This document shows, piece by piece, positions 32,165 through 43,000 of a DNA stretch of 64,000 nt. Under the pieces are notes generated by a model that had not been told where the DNA came from, did not search any database, and saw only the letters and a list, made by a program, of their open reading frames with translations. Source of the stretch: Incurvaria masculella (taxonomy: Eukaryota > Arthropoda > Insecta > Lepidoptera > Incurvariidae); NCBI GenBank assembly GCA_946894095.1, contig OX335653.1:1555001-1619000 (forward strand), written 5' to 3'. The position numbers were made by a program, and so were the translations under genes. Position 1 is the first letter of the stretch. Each line of letters begins with the position of its first letter.

Positions 32165-32525
32165 TAAATATACTTTTTCTTACTAAGCAGGTACGTCGCT
32201 TATTCCAAGGAATGTGACATGTATGTATGTATAATCGACCGTGAAGCAAGGACACATTAATTGAAGAAAGAGCCCAGTAAAAAGAACTACTTTACGAATA
32301 TACTGCAAGGCTGGATCCGAACCAGCAAAACATACCATTCGTGGGTAATACGTCTACCAATTTTGCCACCGGCTGTATACCCATAATTTGGAATTCTCCT
32401 ACAGTCCCTCTTCCCGTAATACATGCCTCCTACTAACACAGTGTTTAAGATTATACCTACATACATTTATTTAACGCTTCATCTGCGTTGCGGACAGTGA
32501 CTGCAAAGATTGAACAATCAAACAT
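32165..32525 (-). mobile_element. Family D repeat
   Basis: Begins CTTTTTCTTACTAAGCAGGT and ends near the GCGTTGCGGACAGTGAC block. The tRNA-like core at 32303-32375 keeps a full D arm (reverse of GCAAAATTGGTAGACG). A partial second copy follows at 32580-32715. Confidence 0.7.
32303..32375 (-). other. 73-nt tRNA-like core, second preserved copy
   Basis: Same length and arms as 14393-14465. The anticodon arm has changed to TTACC-CACGAAT-GGTAT, losing one pair. The T arm is GCTGG-TTCGGAT-CCAGC. Confidence 0.55.
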
Positions 32526-32579
32526 ATTGCCGTCATCACCAAAATCGTATTTGGCATCAGACGCTATACAGTTTCATAT

Positions 32580-32715
32580 TAAGGAGGTACGTCGCTAATT
32601 CCAAGGAATTTGACATGTATGTATGTATGAAGGCATGCAGTGGGCTGGGCTCTTTTTTCAATTAATGTGTCCTCAAGGTCGATTATACATACATGCATGT
32701 CACATTCCTTGTTAT
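32580..32715. repeat. Family D fragments
   Basis: GGAGGTACGTCGCTAATTCC and the inverted CAAGGTCGATTATACATACA both match family D ends, facing each other. Confidence 0.45.
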
Positions 32716-32869
32716 CAAACATTGTTTGAGTTAGAACTCTGGGTTCTGAATTCTGTAAAAGTACATGTCAAGAACACGAGGTTGGCCAAACGTGCTACTG
32801 TAACTCCGTTAGTTCTTTGTACAAAAACAATTTGTCAAAGGCTTCTGGATAGGTCGAAGAAGGGAGACA

Positions 32870-33100
32870 AATTTATTTAATGTCATTTTTAATTTCATTA
32901 ATTTATACGTTTTGGTAGTCAAACTACACTAAGTTACGTCACAAATATCCGCGGATTCGATCAACCCAGTAAAGAACAGTCCGCAAAGAAACTTCACGGG
33001 TTTACATAACATATTTTTCCGTCCAAAATTATGAAATACACATTTAGATCTAAATGATACTGCCAAACAATTGTTAGGTAGAACAGATTAGGGCAAAGAA
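32870..33100 (-). repeat. LINE 3'-end fragment, family N
   Basis: GTAGTCAAACTACACTAAGT, AATATCCGCGGATTCGATC and TTTAGATCTAAATGATACTGC match 54070-54240. Confidence 0.5.
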
Positions 33101-33226
33101 CAATAGAAACAGCAACCCTCAGTTTAAATTAGGTACTTACAACTAACAGAGCTAAAGACAGGACCTGAATATGATTCTAATATACTTGGGCAACTCTAGG
33201 GTGAAAGTCTTGAAGAATAGATGCAA

Positions 33227-33602
33227 TTAAGGTGGGCCCGTAAGCATCAGAAAATTTCGCCTCCCATACAAACGTAGTTTACTAATAATTTGAAAACCAC
33301 TGTCCCAATGTACTTAATATTTGGTATCCAATGTTAGGCTACAAATATCTGTGTCTGTATGTCTTTGTTTTTTCGGTAAATGTATCCTTGCTCAAACCAC
33401 AGACAAAACTAAATTTGTATGAAGATTTTCTTTTTGCTTTCATTTGATTCGGTTTAGATTTTTCAAAAAAACAAAAGCGTGCAGACACAGATATTTGTTG
33501 TCTGATATTAGATATTAAATATCAGTTTGATAGAAGCAGCGGATTTCAAATGATTAGTAAACTACGTTTGTATGGGGAGCATAGCTTACGGGCCGTTCTT
33601 AA
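33227..33602. mobile_element. TTAA MITE, second type
   Basis: TTAAGGTGGGCCCGTAAGCAT at the left is inverted as ATAGCTTACGGGCCGTTCTTAA at the right. Inner arms carry AAACTACGTTTGTATGGGGAG and its complement. A rearranged relative lies at 56616-56945. Confidence 0.7.
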
Positions 33603-33638
33603 TAGTGGTCTTACGGAAAGATATTTGTTCTCTTTGTG

Positions 33639-33655
33639 TAGGTTAGGTTAGGTTA
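33639..33655 (+). repeat. Short TTAGG tract
   Basis: About three and a half TTAGG units (TAGGTTAGGTTAGGTTAG), the insect telomere pentamer. It sits just before a SINE fragment. Confidence 0.6.
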
Positions 33656-33793
33656 GCACAACACACCACATGGGAACTAATTACCATGCCAGGACATCAA
33701 GAGCTTGATCTAAAACACGTACACATTTGTCATTGCCCCTTCGAACCAGCTTTAATTCGATACGAAGGTACCAACCCGGGCAGAATTACCAAC
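33655..33793 (-). repeat. Decayed SINE body
   Basis: AACACACCACATGGGAACTA, CCATGCCAGGACATC and GGTACCAACCCGGGCAG are recognisable minus-strand SINE body words. Heavily diverged. Confidence 0.5.
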
Positions 33794-33963
33794 AGGCATA
33801 ACAATATACAAAGCCAGCTAATTTAGTATCTGATCAAGGTGAAACGAAAACAATTTAAGTAACAATTGACTATATCAAATACTAGTTCAGCCTATGTAGC
33901 CCATTACAACGAACCGAAAAACTTTTCGGCAGGTGGTGCGGTGGAAGACAGCGCGGCGGAAGA

Positions 33964-34084
33964 ATGGTGCAGCAAAAGATGTTGCGGCGCACGCGCGACT
34001 CGATAGCGCGCATCGAGCTGCGCACGCGCCGCTCGCTCGCGCGCCTCGAGCATCGCCTGGAGCAGCGGTTGGACCTCAAGCGAA
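33964..34084 (+). CDS. CD36-family gene, exon 1 (inferred start exon)
   Basis: An ATG in good context (AAGAATGG) opens 40 codons, MVQQKMLRRTRDSIARIELR onward. An A and a consensus donor GTGAGT follow. The exon ends in phase 1, exactly what exon 2 requires; the joined codon is AAA (Lys). The peptide is very basic (11 Arg, 2 Lys), as expected for the cytoplasmic side of the first membrane helix. It is GC-rich like exons 8 and 11. An in-frame stop at 33883 and no earlier ATG fix the start. No family motif identifies it alone, so membership rests on phase, position and charge. TTTTCGGCAG at 33930 could be an acceptor for an upstream noncoding exon. Confidence 0.65.
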
Positions 34085-37000
34085 GTGAGTGTTGCTCGCT
34101 CGCCGGGCGATGTGGACAAACACAAAACCGGCCAAGTGCGAGTCGGACTCGCACAGGAAACGTTCCGTACCATCGTACAAGATTAAACACAAAAAAATCA
34201 CGTTGTTTGTGTAGAGCCCCCCTTTATTGTTTATAATGTTTTAATGTGTTGTTATAGTGGCAAAATACATACTCTGTGAAAATTTCAGAAGCCTACCTAT
34301 TACGGTTCATGAGATACAGCCCTGTGACGGACGCACAGACGTACGGACGGACTGACGGACGGACAACGGAGGCTTAGTACTAAGGTTCCGTTGGCAGCCT
34401 TTGGATACGGAACCCTAAAAAAAAAATTAACAAAAAAAATAACCGACTTCAAAGAAAAAGCACTAAAAAGTAAAAAATAATTTCCATTTTTGTAGTTACG
34501 ATTTCTGTTATTTTTTGAGTCGGCGTCAGCCGGGCTCGCGCTGCGCCAATCAAGAGAACCTAACCTAACCTAACCTAACCTAACCTTGGCTGACACCGAC
34601 TCAAAAAATAACAGAAATCGTAACTACAAAAATGGAAATTATTTTTTACTTTTTAGTGCTTTTTCTTTGAAGTCGGTTATTTTTTTTGTTATTTTTTTTT
34701 TATTTGTTTATTTTTAGTGAATCTGAAGTACACTTACTAATTAGTACACGTCCTTTCCAATAAAAAAAGAATCACCGAAATCGGTTGGCGTTATATTGAG
34801 TTACTAGCTGCGGTACCCGGCTCCGCTCGGGTTAGTGTCGGCTAAATTATTTCATGGATAAAAAGTAGCCCACATAGCTGATCCAAAATAGGGTCAAACT
34901 GGTCCAGGACAATGTATCCATCTACCAAATTTAATCAAGATCGTTCGAGATGAAATAGCATGATTTAATGAGAAACATCCAATAATTCCCATTTAGAGCT
35001 TCGTTGACATTTGGTGGCTATTTAAAAAAAAAGCATTTGCCGCCAGAACCTTTCTGCACTTGCACTGCAACATTGCTTACCTAGTAAGTAAGTAACGTGT
35101 AATGTAGGTAAGTTTTGCGTGGACTCCAACCCACAGGTAGCCTCAACACCCAAAACAGTAATCCATATCGAACCTGACTGCTCCCAGAGATCCTATACAT
35201 TGATAAAATACGCACATAAATCGGGTTAGTGGTTCGCAAGTTATAAGAATTTTAACACTCTCTATTCACCCTTCAGGTAATGAAGCGTTATATTATGTAG
35301 CCTCTAAGTTTTGAGTAGAATCAGGCTAGACGTAGATACAATCCGCATCTAAATCGAGTAATTGGTTCTCAAGGATTTTGCCAAGTAGTCCTAAAGTTGC
35401 GGGAAATACCAAACCGTACTCCCCCCCCCGCGGAACTGGCGGAAAGCAGTGGTTCCGTACCGCTGAAGGCCGGGAGGACTGGAGGAAAATTGGAGAGGCG
35501 TATGTCCAGCAGTGGACGCAAACACGCTGACTGACTGACTCCCCCCCCCCTCACCCGCCGCCGTCGCACCGCCCGCCCCGCCCCCGGCCCCGCTCCCGCC
35601 ACCGCCCCCGGCCCCGCTCCCCTTGGTGTGAAGTAGCGCTACCGGCATCGTTTTCGCAGCCCCGTGAAAGTTCTAAAGCCCATGGGCACAATATCTTTAT
35701 AAATTGTAGCCTATGTGTTATTCTGATGTATAAGCTATATTATTGTAAAGTTTCATTAAAATCCATTCAGTACTTTTTACGTGAAAGAGTAACAAACATC
35801 CATCCATCCATCCATCCATCCATCCATTATTACAAACTTTCCCCTTTATAATATTTTATTAGATTCGTCCATTTGTCGCGCACATCTTAATACAAATATA
35901 AGACTTTTATGATTTTCTCATGGAAATCATTGTCAGAACTAAACCAAATTAATGGAACCACTTGGGAAGCACTAGCTATCATTTAAAAAAAAAACATCAA
36001 AATCGGTTCACCCAGGCAAAAGTTATGAGGTAACAAACATAAAAAAAAACTAAAAAAAAAACATACAGACGAATTGATAACCTCCTCCTTTTTTTGAAGT
36101 CGGTTAAAATATGGATTGTGAGGGAATATATATTGTAAAACCCTAACTGTATCACTAGAATAACATCTGGAATTGTTTATCAGAATCCAGAAACTCTCAG
36201 TATTCCCTAGGTATACATATAAATGATATAAAAACACACTATTATAAAGAAAATGTATTACTGAACAAAGAAAAAAACTGCTAAATATGATATATGAATA
36301 TATGAATGTAATATATAAAATAACTATTCATTGAACTGAACATGTTTTCGTGCATAGAGTTCCTTCCATACTGTCTACACAAAGAGACGTGTTTGATCAT
36401 ACTTTGACGTTGATTTTGATTTTTTATACGTTCGTGCACTCGGCCCTAAGTTATATTTTTTAACCGACTTCAAAAAAGAGGAAGTTCTCAATTCGTCTGT
36501 ATTTTTTGTAATTTTTTTTTTGTGGCATTTATGTTTTGTTGGTTCGTTTTTTAGGGTTCCGTACCCAAAGGGTGCCAACGGAACCCTATTATTAAGCCGC
36601 CGCTGCCCGTCCGTCCGTCCGGCCGTCAGTATGTCACAGAGCTGTATCTCATGAACCGTAATAAGTAGGCAGCCGACACAGAGTATATATTTATTTTGCC
36701 GCTATAATAACAAATAGGTTGAATAAAAAATAATAAAAATAAGGTTTTTTTTGTGTAAATTTTGTACGATGGTACGGAACCCTTCGTATGCGATTCCGAA
36801 TCGCACTTGGCCGGTTTTTTTGAACAAGTACAAAGACTCTTTTGTGGAGGCCCCGGGCACGAAAGAGCAAACGCTTCCGCCTTGTGGACAAATTGTGCAT
36901 GTAATCTTACAGGAACGCCACGCATCGTATGCCGCACAGTCCATAAATCACGCGAATGTGCTCTTGAAATGCGTTCGCCAAGTCGTACCCTCTACAAACC

Positions 37001-40000
37001 CTCCAATACGTCTGCGACTATGTTCGCGTGGGTTGATAGTTTAGGCACGTTAGATGGCACATACCCTTTCTGTTTTGATCGGAGATGTACCCGGTTGGCA
37101 GTCATCATGCACGCATTGAATTGTCGAAATACCGGTTTTATATTGCAGTCGCAAATACTTTTTCATATCGATTCGTAATTCCCACTATTACACGTCTCCG
37201 ACTTTTATTTGATCACCACTGTAATTTTAAAACTTGAATTTACTGCCACTAAAAAAACACAGTTTTAAAAAACATTGAACCGACCTTATAGATAAACGAG
37301 CTAGAGGGTCGGTGGGTTCTTATTTTGGGAATGTCGTGCTTGAAGTCGGTAAATTTTGTTTTAACTGTATTTTTTTAACTCTTTTTCGTATTACCCACCG
37401 TTGGAAGTGGTATTCTATCAAAATAATTATAAAAGGACCACCTCTGAGATTTACACACTAATGAGAAAAATAATCGGATGACAATTTGCGGAGATATCGA
37501 GTAATATACTAGAATTCATGTCAAAAACTAGCGGTAGAAGCCTGAATTCGTCCCACCCCAACTATTTAATAACATAAATATTATTATGTCTCATATCTAC
37601 CTAAAAAAACCGGCCAAGTGAGAGTCGGACTCCACACGAATACGGTTCAGGAGATACAGCCCTGTGACAGACGGACGGACGGACGGACGGACGGACGGAC
37701 AGCGGACGGCGGCGGCTTAGTAATAGGGTTCCGTTTTCACCCCTTTGGATACGGAAACCGAAAAAACGAACCAACAAAACATTAATGCCACAAAAAAAAA
37801 TACAAAAAATACAGACGAATTGAGAACTTCCTCTTTTTTGAAGTCGGTTAAAAAATATAACTTAAGCTAGCGAAAGGTATGCGGAATACCAAAGCTGGTG
37901 GAGGTAATCAGAAGCCTTTCATTGTTTGCGTTCAAGCACCAAGTAACGCAGGCTAGTGAGAAAATCAGAAATATTTAAATGATACTAACAATATTTATGA
38001 TTACAATACATTGCGACTGATCTAACCAGATTTTTACGTCAGCCAACGAATGTGGCGACACAAACCTTCCTGTACATACAATATGGCGCTGAATTTGCTA
38101 ATTAATCCTACTCTATGACATTTTTTGTATGTACGTAGTCGCCAAAATAGATTTTTGATACCGGACACTCGACTCAACCCGTATAACTTGATATTTTGTA
38201 TTCATTTTTTGGTTTCTTGGTGGATTTATTTGAGGTAAATATGATTTGAAATGTTCGCTATGTTTTCAATTAAATCTATGCATCAAATAAATATTACTAA
38301 ATTTTTGGTATCCTCATCTAGAATATTCTGTGAAAAGTGATGTGGACGAAAACGAAATATTTGTTAATTATCTGTGTTATGGCAATAATATTATTTTTAA
38401 GTAAATATACTTTTTCGTACTAAGCAGGTATGTCGCGTATTTCAAGGAATGTGATATGTATGTAAGTATAATCGACCGTGAAGCAAGGACACATTAATTG
38501 AAGAAAGAGCCCAGTAAAAAGAACTACTTTAAGAATATATAGCAAGGCTGGACCCGAACTATGCGTTTGATGCCAAATACGATTTTGGTGATGACGGCAA
38601 TATGTTTGAATGTTCAATCTTTGCAGTCAATGTCCGCAACGCAGATGAAGCGTTAAACTAATGCAAAATTGCCTGAAATATACCATTTTATTATTATTAT
38701 TATATTATTATTATTAATAAATGTATGTAGGTATAATCTTAATTACTGTGTTAGTAGGAGACATTCATTACGGGAGGAGGGACTGTAGCAGAATTCAAAA
38801 TTATGGGTATACAGCCGGTGGCGAAATACCCGCAAATGGTATGTTTTGCTGGTTCAGGTCCAGCCTTGCAGTATATTCGTAAAGTAGTTATTTTTACTGG
38901 ACTCTTTCTTCAATTAATGTGTCCTTGCTTCACGGTCGATTATACATACATACATATCACATTCCTTGGAATATTATTTTTAGTTAATTTATAGTTTAGA
39001 TGTACTGCGCGATCCAGATCGTTGTAGAACCAGCAGCGTTTCGAAAATTAATGAGATCAGAAACATTATATGAGTTTATTTAAATAATAGTATATGTGTA
39101 TGCTTTGGTAAATGTATGCATAATATGGAATTGATTTGTTTTCTTTCCGATGTTTGTATATTGTCTACCTATAGATATTTCTATTGTCTTTGATCATCAC
39201 CAGATCACTGAAATCAATCTTACTCATAAGTCCGCCTTTGTGCAGTATTTCTGAATGTTTTTTCTGTATTTGTATTTTTTCTCTGTGCGCGATAAACAAA
39301 TATTTAAAGACACATACAAATAACTGTGAAAGATTTCTAAGATCCCAACCATTACGTTTTATTAACCTTCTGTGGAATTTCAAATGTGAGCGCTTTTGTA
39401 TATCGCGTGGACTGCACCGCTTGCCTTGTCTCAATCAATCATTTTGTATTGTATCACGGTTCGCTAAGGGATACATTTTCCATTCAATTCTCATTACTGT
39501 TTTTCTTCTGTTCACATTGAAACCCAAACTACTTGCCTTCCAAACAACATTGTGTTTCGCACAAACGTTTCCGCGAAGAGGTTAAGTTTGGCAGGTCAAC
39601 TGATGACAACAGAGACGATTGACGCATGAATATATTCACACGCAGGTATTCAATTGTTTACCACAGTCATGTTTAGCATCATTAGCCAGATTTGTATCAT
39701 ACGTACCATAGTCTTCTATAGTAATTACCCATGACTGCCTTTGATAGTAATAGTACGACACCAATATTTTTTGTGTTTTGCAATAACGTAGTTTTTTTTA
39801 ATAATTTAATATTTGCGCAGGATGGAAATCGCAGAGGAAGTCGTCAAAAATCGGAAGGTGGAGTGGGATTTATGGTGAGGCGAAGCCTTGTGAACAGCAA
39901 AATCGAAATCGACAGTGTGTCGGACAGAGTGGCCTACATCATCAACCGGCTAAATAAACTTTATCAGCTGAAGGTGGTGCAGGTGTACGCTCCCACGAGT

Positions 40001-43000
40001 TCGCACGCTGGCGACGAGGTGGACCAGTTCTACGAGGATGTATCGAGAGCCTTAGAAACTAATAAATCTCACTTCCACTACGTAACGGGAGATTTCAATG
40101 CCAAATTGGACAAATCTCTGAGCGGAGACGGAGCAGTAGGTCCGTTCGATATCGGTGTCAGGAATCGAAGCGGCCAGATGTTGGCCAACTATCTCGACGC
40201 TAACCAGCTCCATGCCCTGAATACCTTTCTCCTGAAAAAGGAAAAGAGGAAATGGATGTGGGCAAGCCCTGACGATTGCACGAGAAACGAGATGGACTAC
40301 ATACTGGCGGACAGTAAATCATCGTGTTTAAGACGTTACTGTCCTAAACCGCTTTGATACTGGCAGCGATCACCGACTAGTGCCTGGCACGTGGAAGCTA
40401 AACCTTCAGATGGAACGGCGCAAACTCATCCACAAACCACTGGCCAAGCTAAACATACCAGACCAGACGCTCGGAAATTTCGAAGCCAAACTCGAAGATG
40501 CCTTTAGCTTAACGCCGCGTGACGAGGATGTTGACATTGACAAGGCGTATACGAGCTTCGTATACGTAGAAACTTACTCGACACTGCAGAAAATCACTTC
40601 AGCAAAAGTCCACAGGCAAACCGCAGCAAGTTATCCGCAGAGACGTTGAGGCTTCTGGAAGCACGACGGAATATGGAACCGGAGACCCGGAATAGTGTCG
40701 TGCACGGGAGCCTCAACAAACGATCAGCAAGTCTATTTGCCGTGATATTCGCCGAGAGAACATGCAGCGCATTATACCGGAAAATCGAGCGAATAGGATT
40801 GCCACTGCAAGAAAGCAGGATATACTGGAGGCGGTGGAAGAATTGTATGGCGAATTGTACCCCGCAGCAATTCCTGCCATGAGCCCAAGCAAACCGGTCG
40901 ACTCTGATAGGCGTGCGCCGCTCATTAGACACTACACCGAGGACCTTAGTGAGGACCGGAGATTAGTGTCTATGAGATAAATGCGGCTTTAAAAGGCTTT
41001 GAAAGGACTTAAAAAACACAAGGCTCCAGGTGAGAACGGGATAGCGACGGAACTGCTAAAGGCTGGCGAAAGACCAATCTTGAAGGAACTGTAAAGACTG
41101 TTCAATGCAGTTCTCGAAAATGGGATGATGAAGACGAAGAAGGGGGATAGGGCGAAGTTGTAGAACTATCTATCTATCTCACTTAGCCACGTGTATAAGG
41201 TCTTTTCAAGAATAATCTCGAGTCGGCTGACACAGAGGCTGGATCAGTACCAGCCTCGTGAGCAAGCTGGGTTTAGGAAAGGATACGGCACCATGGATCA
41301 CATATTTACTGTGAGACAAGTAGTACAGAATCGCGAGGAGTACAACAAGCCGCTCTTCCTAGCCCGAGTTACTCCGAAACCTGTATCGGTCCGCGGCGAT
41401 GACTCCATGAAAATACCCAACCCATCCTTTTTCGCCCAAATTCTGCGGCTTGGTATACAAGGACTGACTAAGGAGGTCGAGAGATGAATTCAACTGGGTT
41501 GGGCTGCCTTCAAAAAGCTTAAATATGCTCTGAGGTCTGACGTTCCGTAAAATTTAAAGACCAGAATATATTACCAGTGCGTCCTCCCGGTTATGACGTA
41601 CGGATGTGAAACGTGGACTTCGATGGTCGCCGTTGTCCAAAGGTGTAAAGTTGCCTAGCGAGCAATGGAGCGAGCCATGCTGGGAATATCGCTAAGGGAT
41701 ATGGTGCGTAACGAGGCTATCCATCGACGACGTACCAAGGTAGTCGATATTGGACACCGGGTGGCTAAGCTCAAATGGCAGTGGGCTGGTCACGTCAGCG
41801 GAAGAGACGACGACCATTGGAGTAACCGTGTCCTACACTAGCGGCCGTAGACAGGAAAACGGAGTGTGGGAAGACCACCCGTTCCCGCCGTGTTAGGCTC
41901 ATATCTGACGGTCAGTTTGGTATCAGCCATCCATATCCAGTTAAATGAAAAAGAAAGTTTAAAATTATCATTTTAGTTCAATGATTATTATTTCTTAAAC
42001 TGGTTACTGTCTTGTTTCATCTTTTGCTATTATTTTATTTACTTGGGTACCTCATACAAAAATTTCTTTATGTGTCTGGACATGGATGGCTAATACCACA
42101 CCTTGTGTCATGGTATTAGCCCAACACACCACATGGGAACTAGGTGCCATGCCAGGACCTTCCTTATATTGCACTTGCTACATTGAACTGGATGGAAAAC
42201 ACGGACAATTTTCATTGCCGCTTCGACCATCGTTCATCCAATGCGATGGTACCAACCCGGGCGGGATAAACCCTACCACCTAGTAAGTAGGGAAGGGGAC
42301 CTACAGTTTAACGTGGAATCCGAACCACGGCCAGCCTCTCTCAACGGTCGTATGGTCACCCATCCAAGACCTGACCGGACCCAGCGTTGCTTAACTTCGG
42401 AGAGCGATCGCCGAAGTGTCGCGCCACTGGGCCATTGATATTATTGTTATTATTGTGAAATGTGTGTGACCGTTTGTAACTAAAAATAAACGAAAAACCA
42501 ATAATGTTCACTTTTAAACAATTTATATATTTTTCAGAATCTTTGCTGAAGGCGTTAGGCGCTCTCTGCCTACCCCTCATAGCTCTAATCATCGCTTTAA
42601 TCGACCCGGTTAAAAAATATGGAGAATATGTGAGTAAACGTGCATTGATAGTCTCAAAGCTCGAATCGAATACGGTCTCGCTTTGCAATATATTGAAATT
42701 AAAACTTTTCCTATTGCTGATAAACCCAGATCATCTTCTGAATAGTTATGCAATGGTTTGTCCTTTGCATTGATTAGCAGTTTCTATTTCGAGAGAAAGG
42801 GACAAAACATTGCATGAATATTCAGGGGATTATCTGGGTTCAAATAACAGAGTTGATTTTTAAGAGTCTGCAAATCTCTAAAGCCTATTGAAAATATTGA
42901 ATACGTATGCGGTGTAAAGCTATCGATGATTTTTCATTATTAGGCAAACAATACAGCACATAGTTTGGGTTGATACTGATATTGGGGTCATACGACCCCT

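Noticed and set aside
33882..34190. Two minus-strand frames over the GC-rich block
   Set aside because: They are antisense to the inferred exon 1. The plus frame has a start, a consensus donor and the right phase, and they have none of these.
35369..35648. Two Gly/Ala/Arg-rich minus-strand frames
   Set aside because: They come from the C-rich low-complexity block of a family E repeat and lack any domain.
42504..42537. An ATG upstream of exon 2 as the gene's true start
   Set aside because: It is in frame and would give MFTFKQFIYFSES, but it lies in the acceptor tract and leaves exon 1 and its phase match unexplained. Kept only as an alternative in the exon 2 entry.
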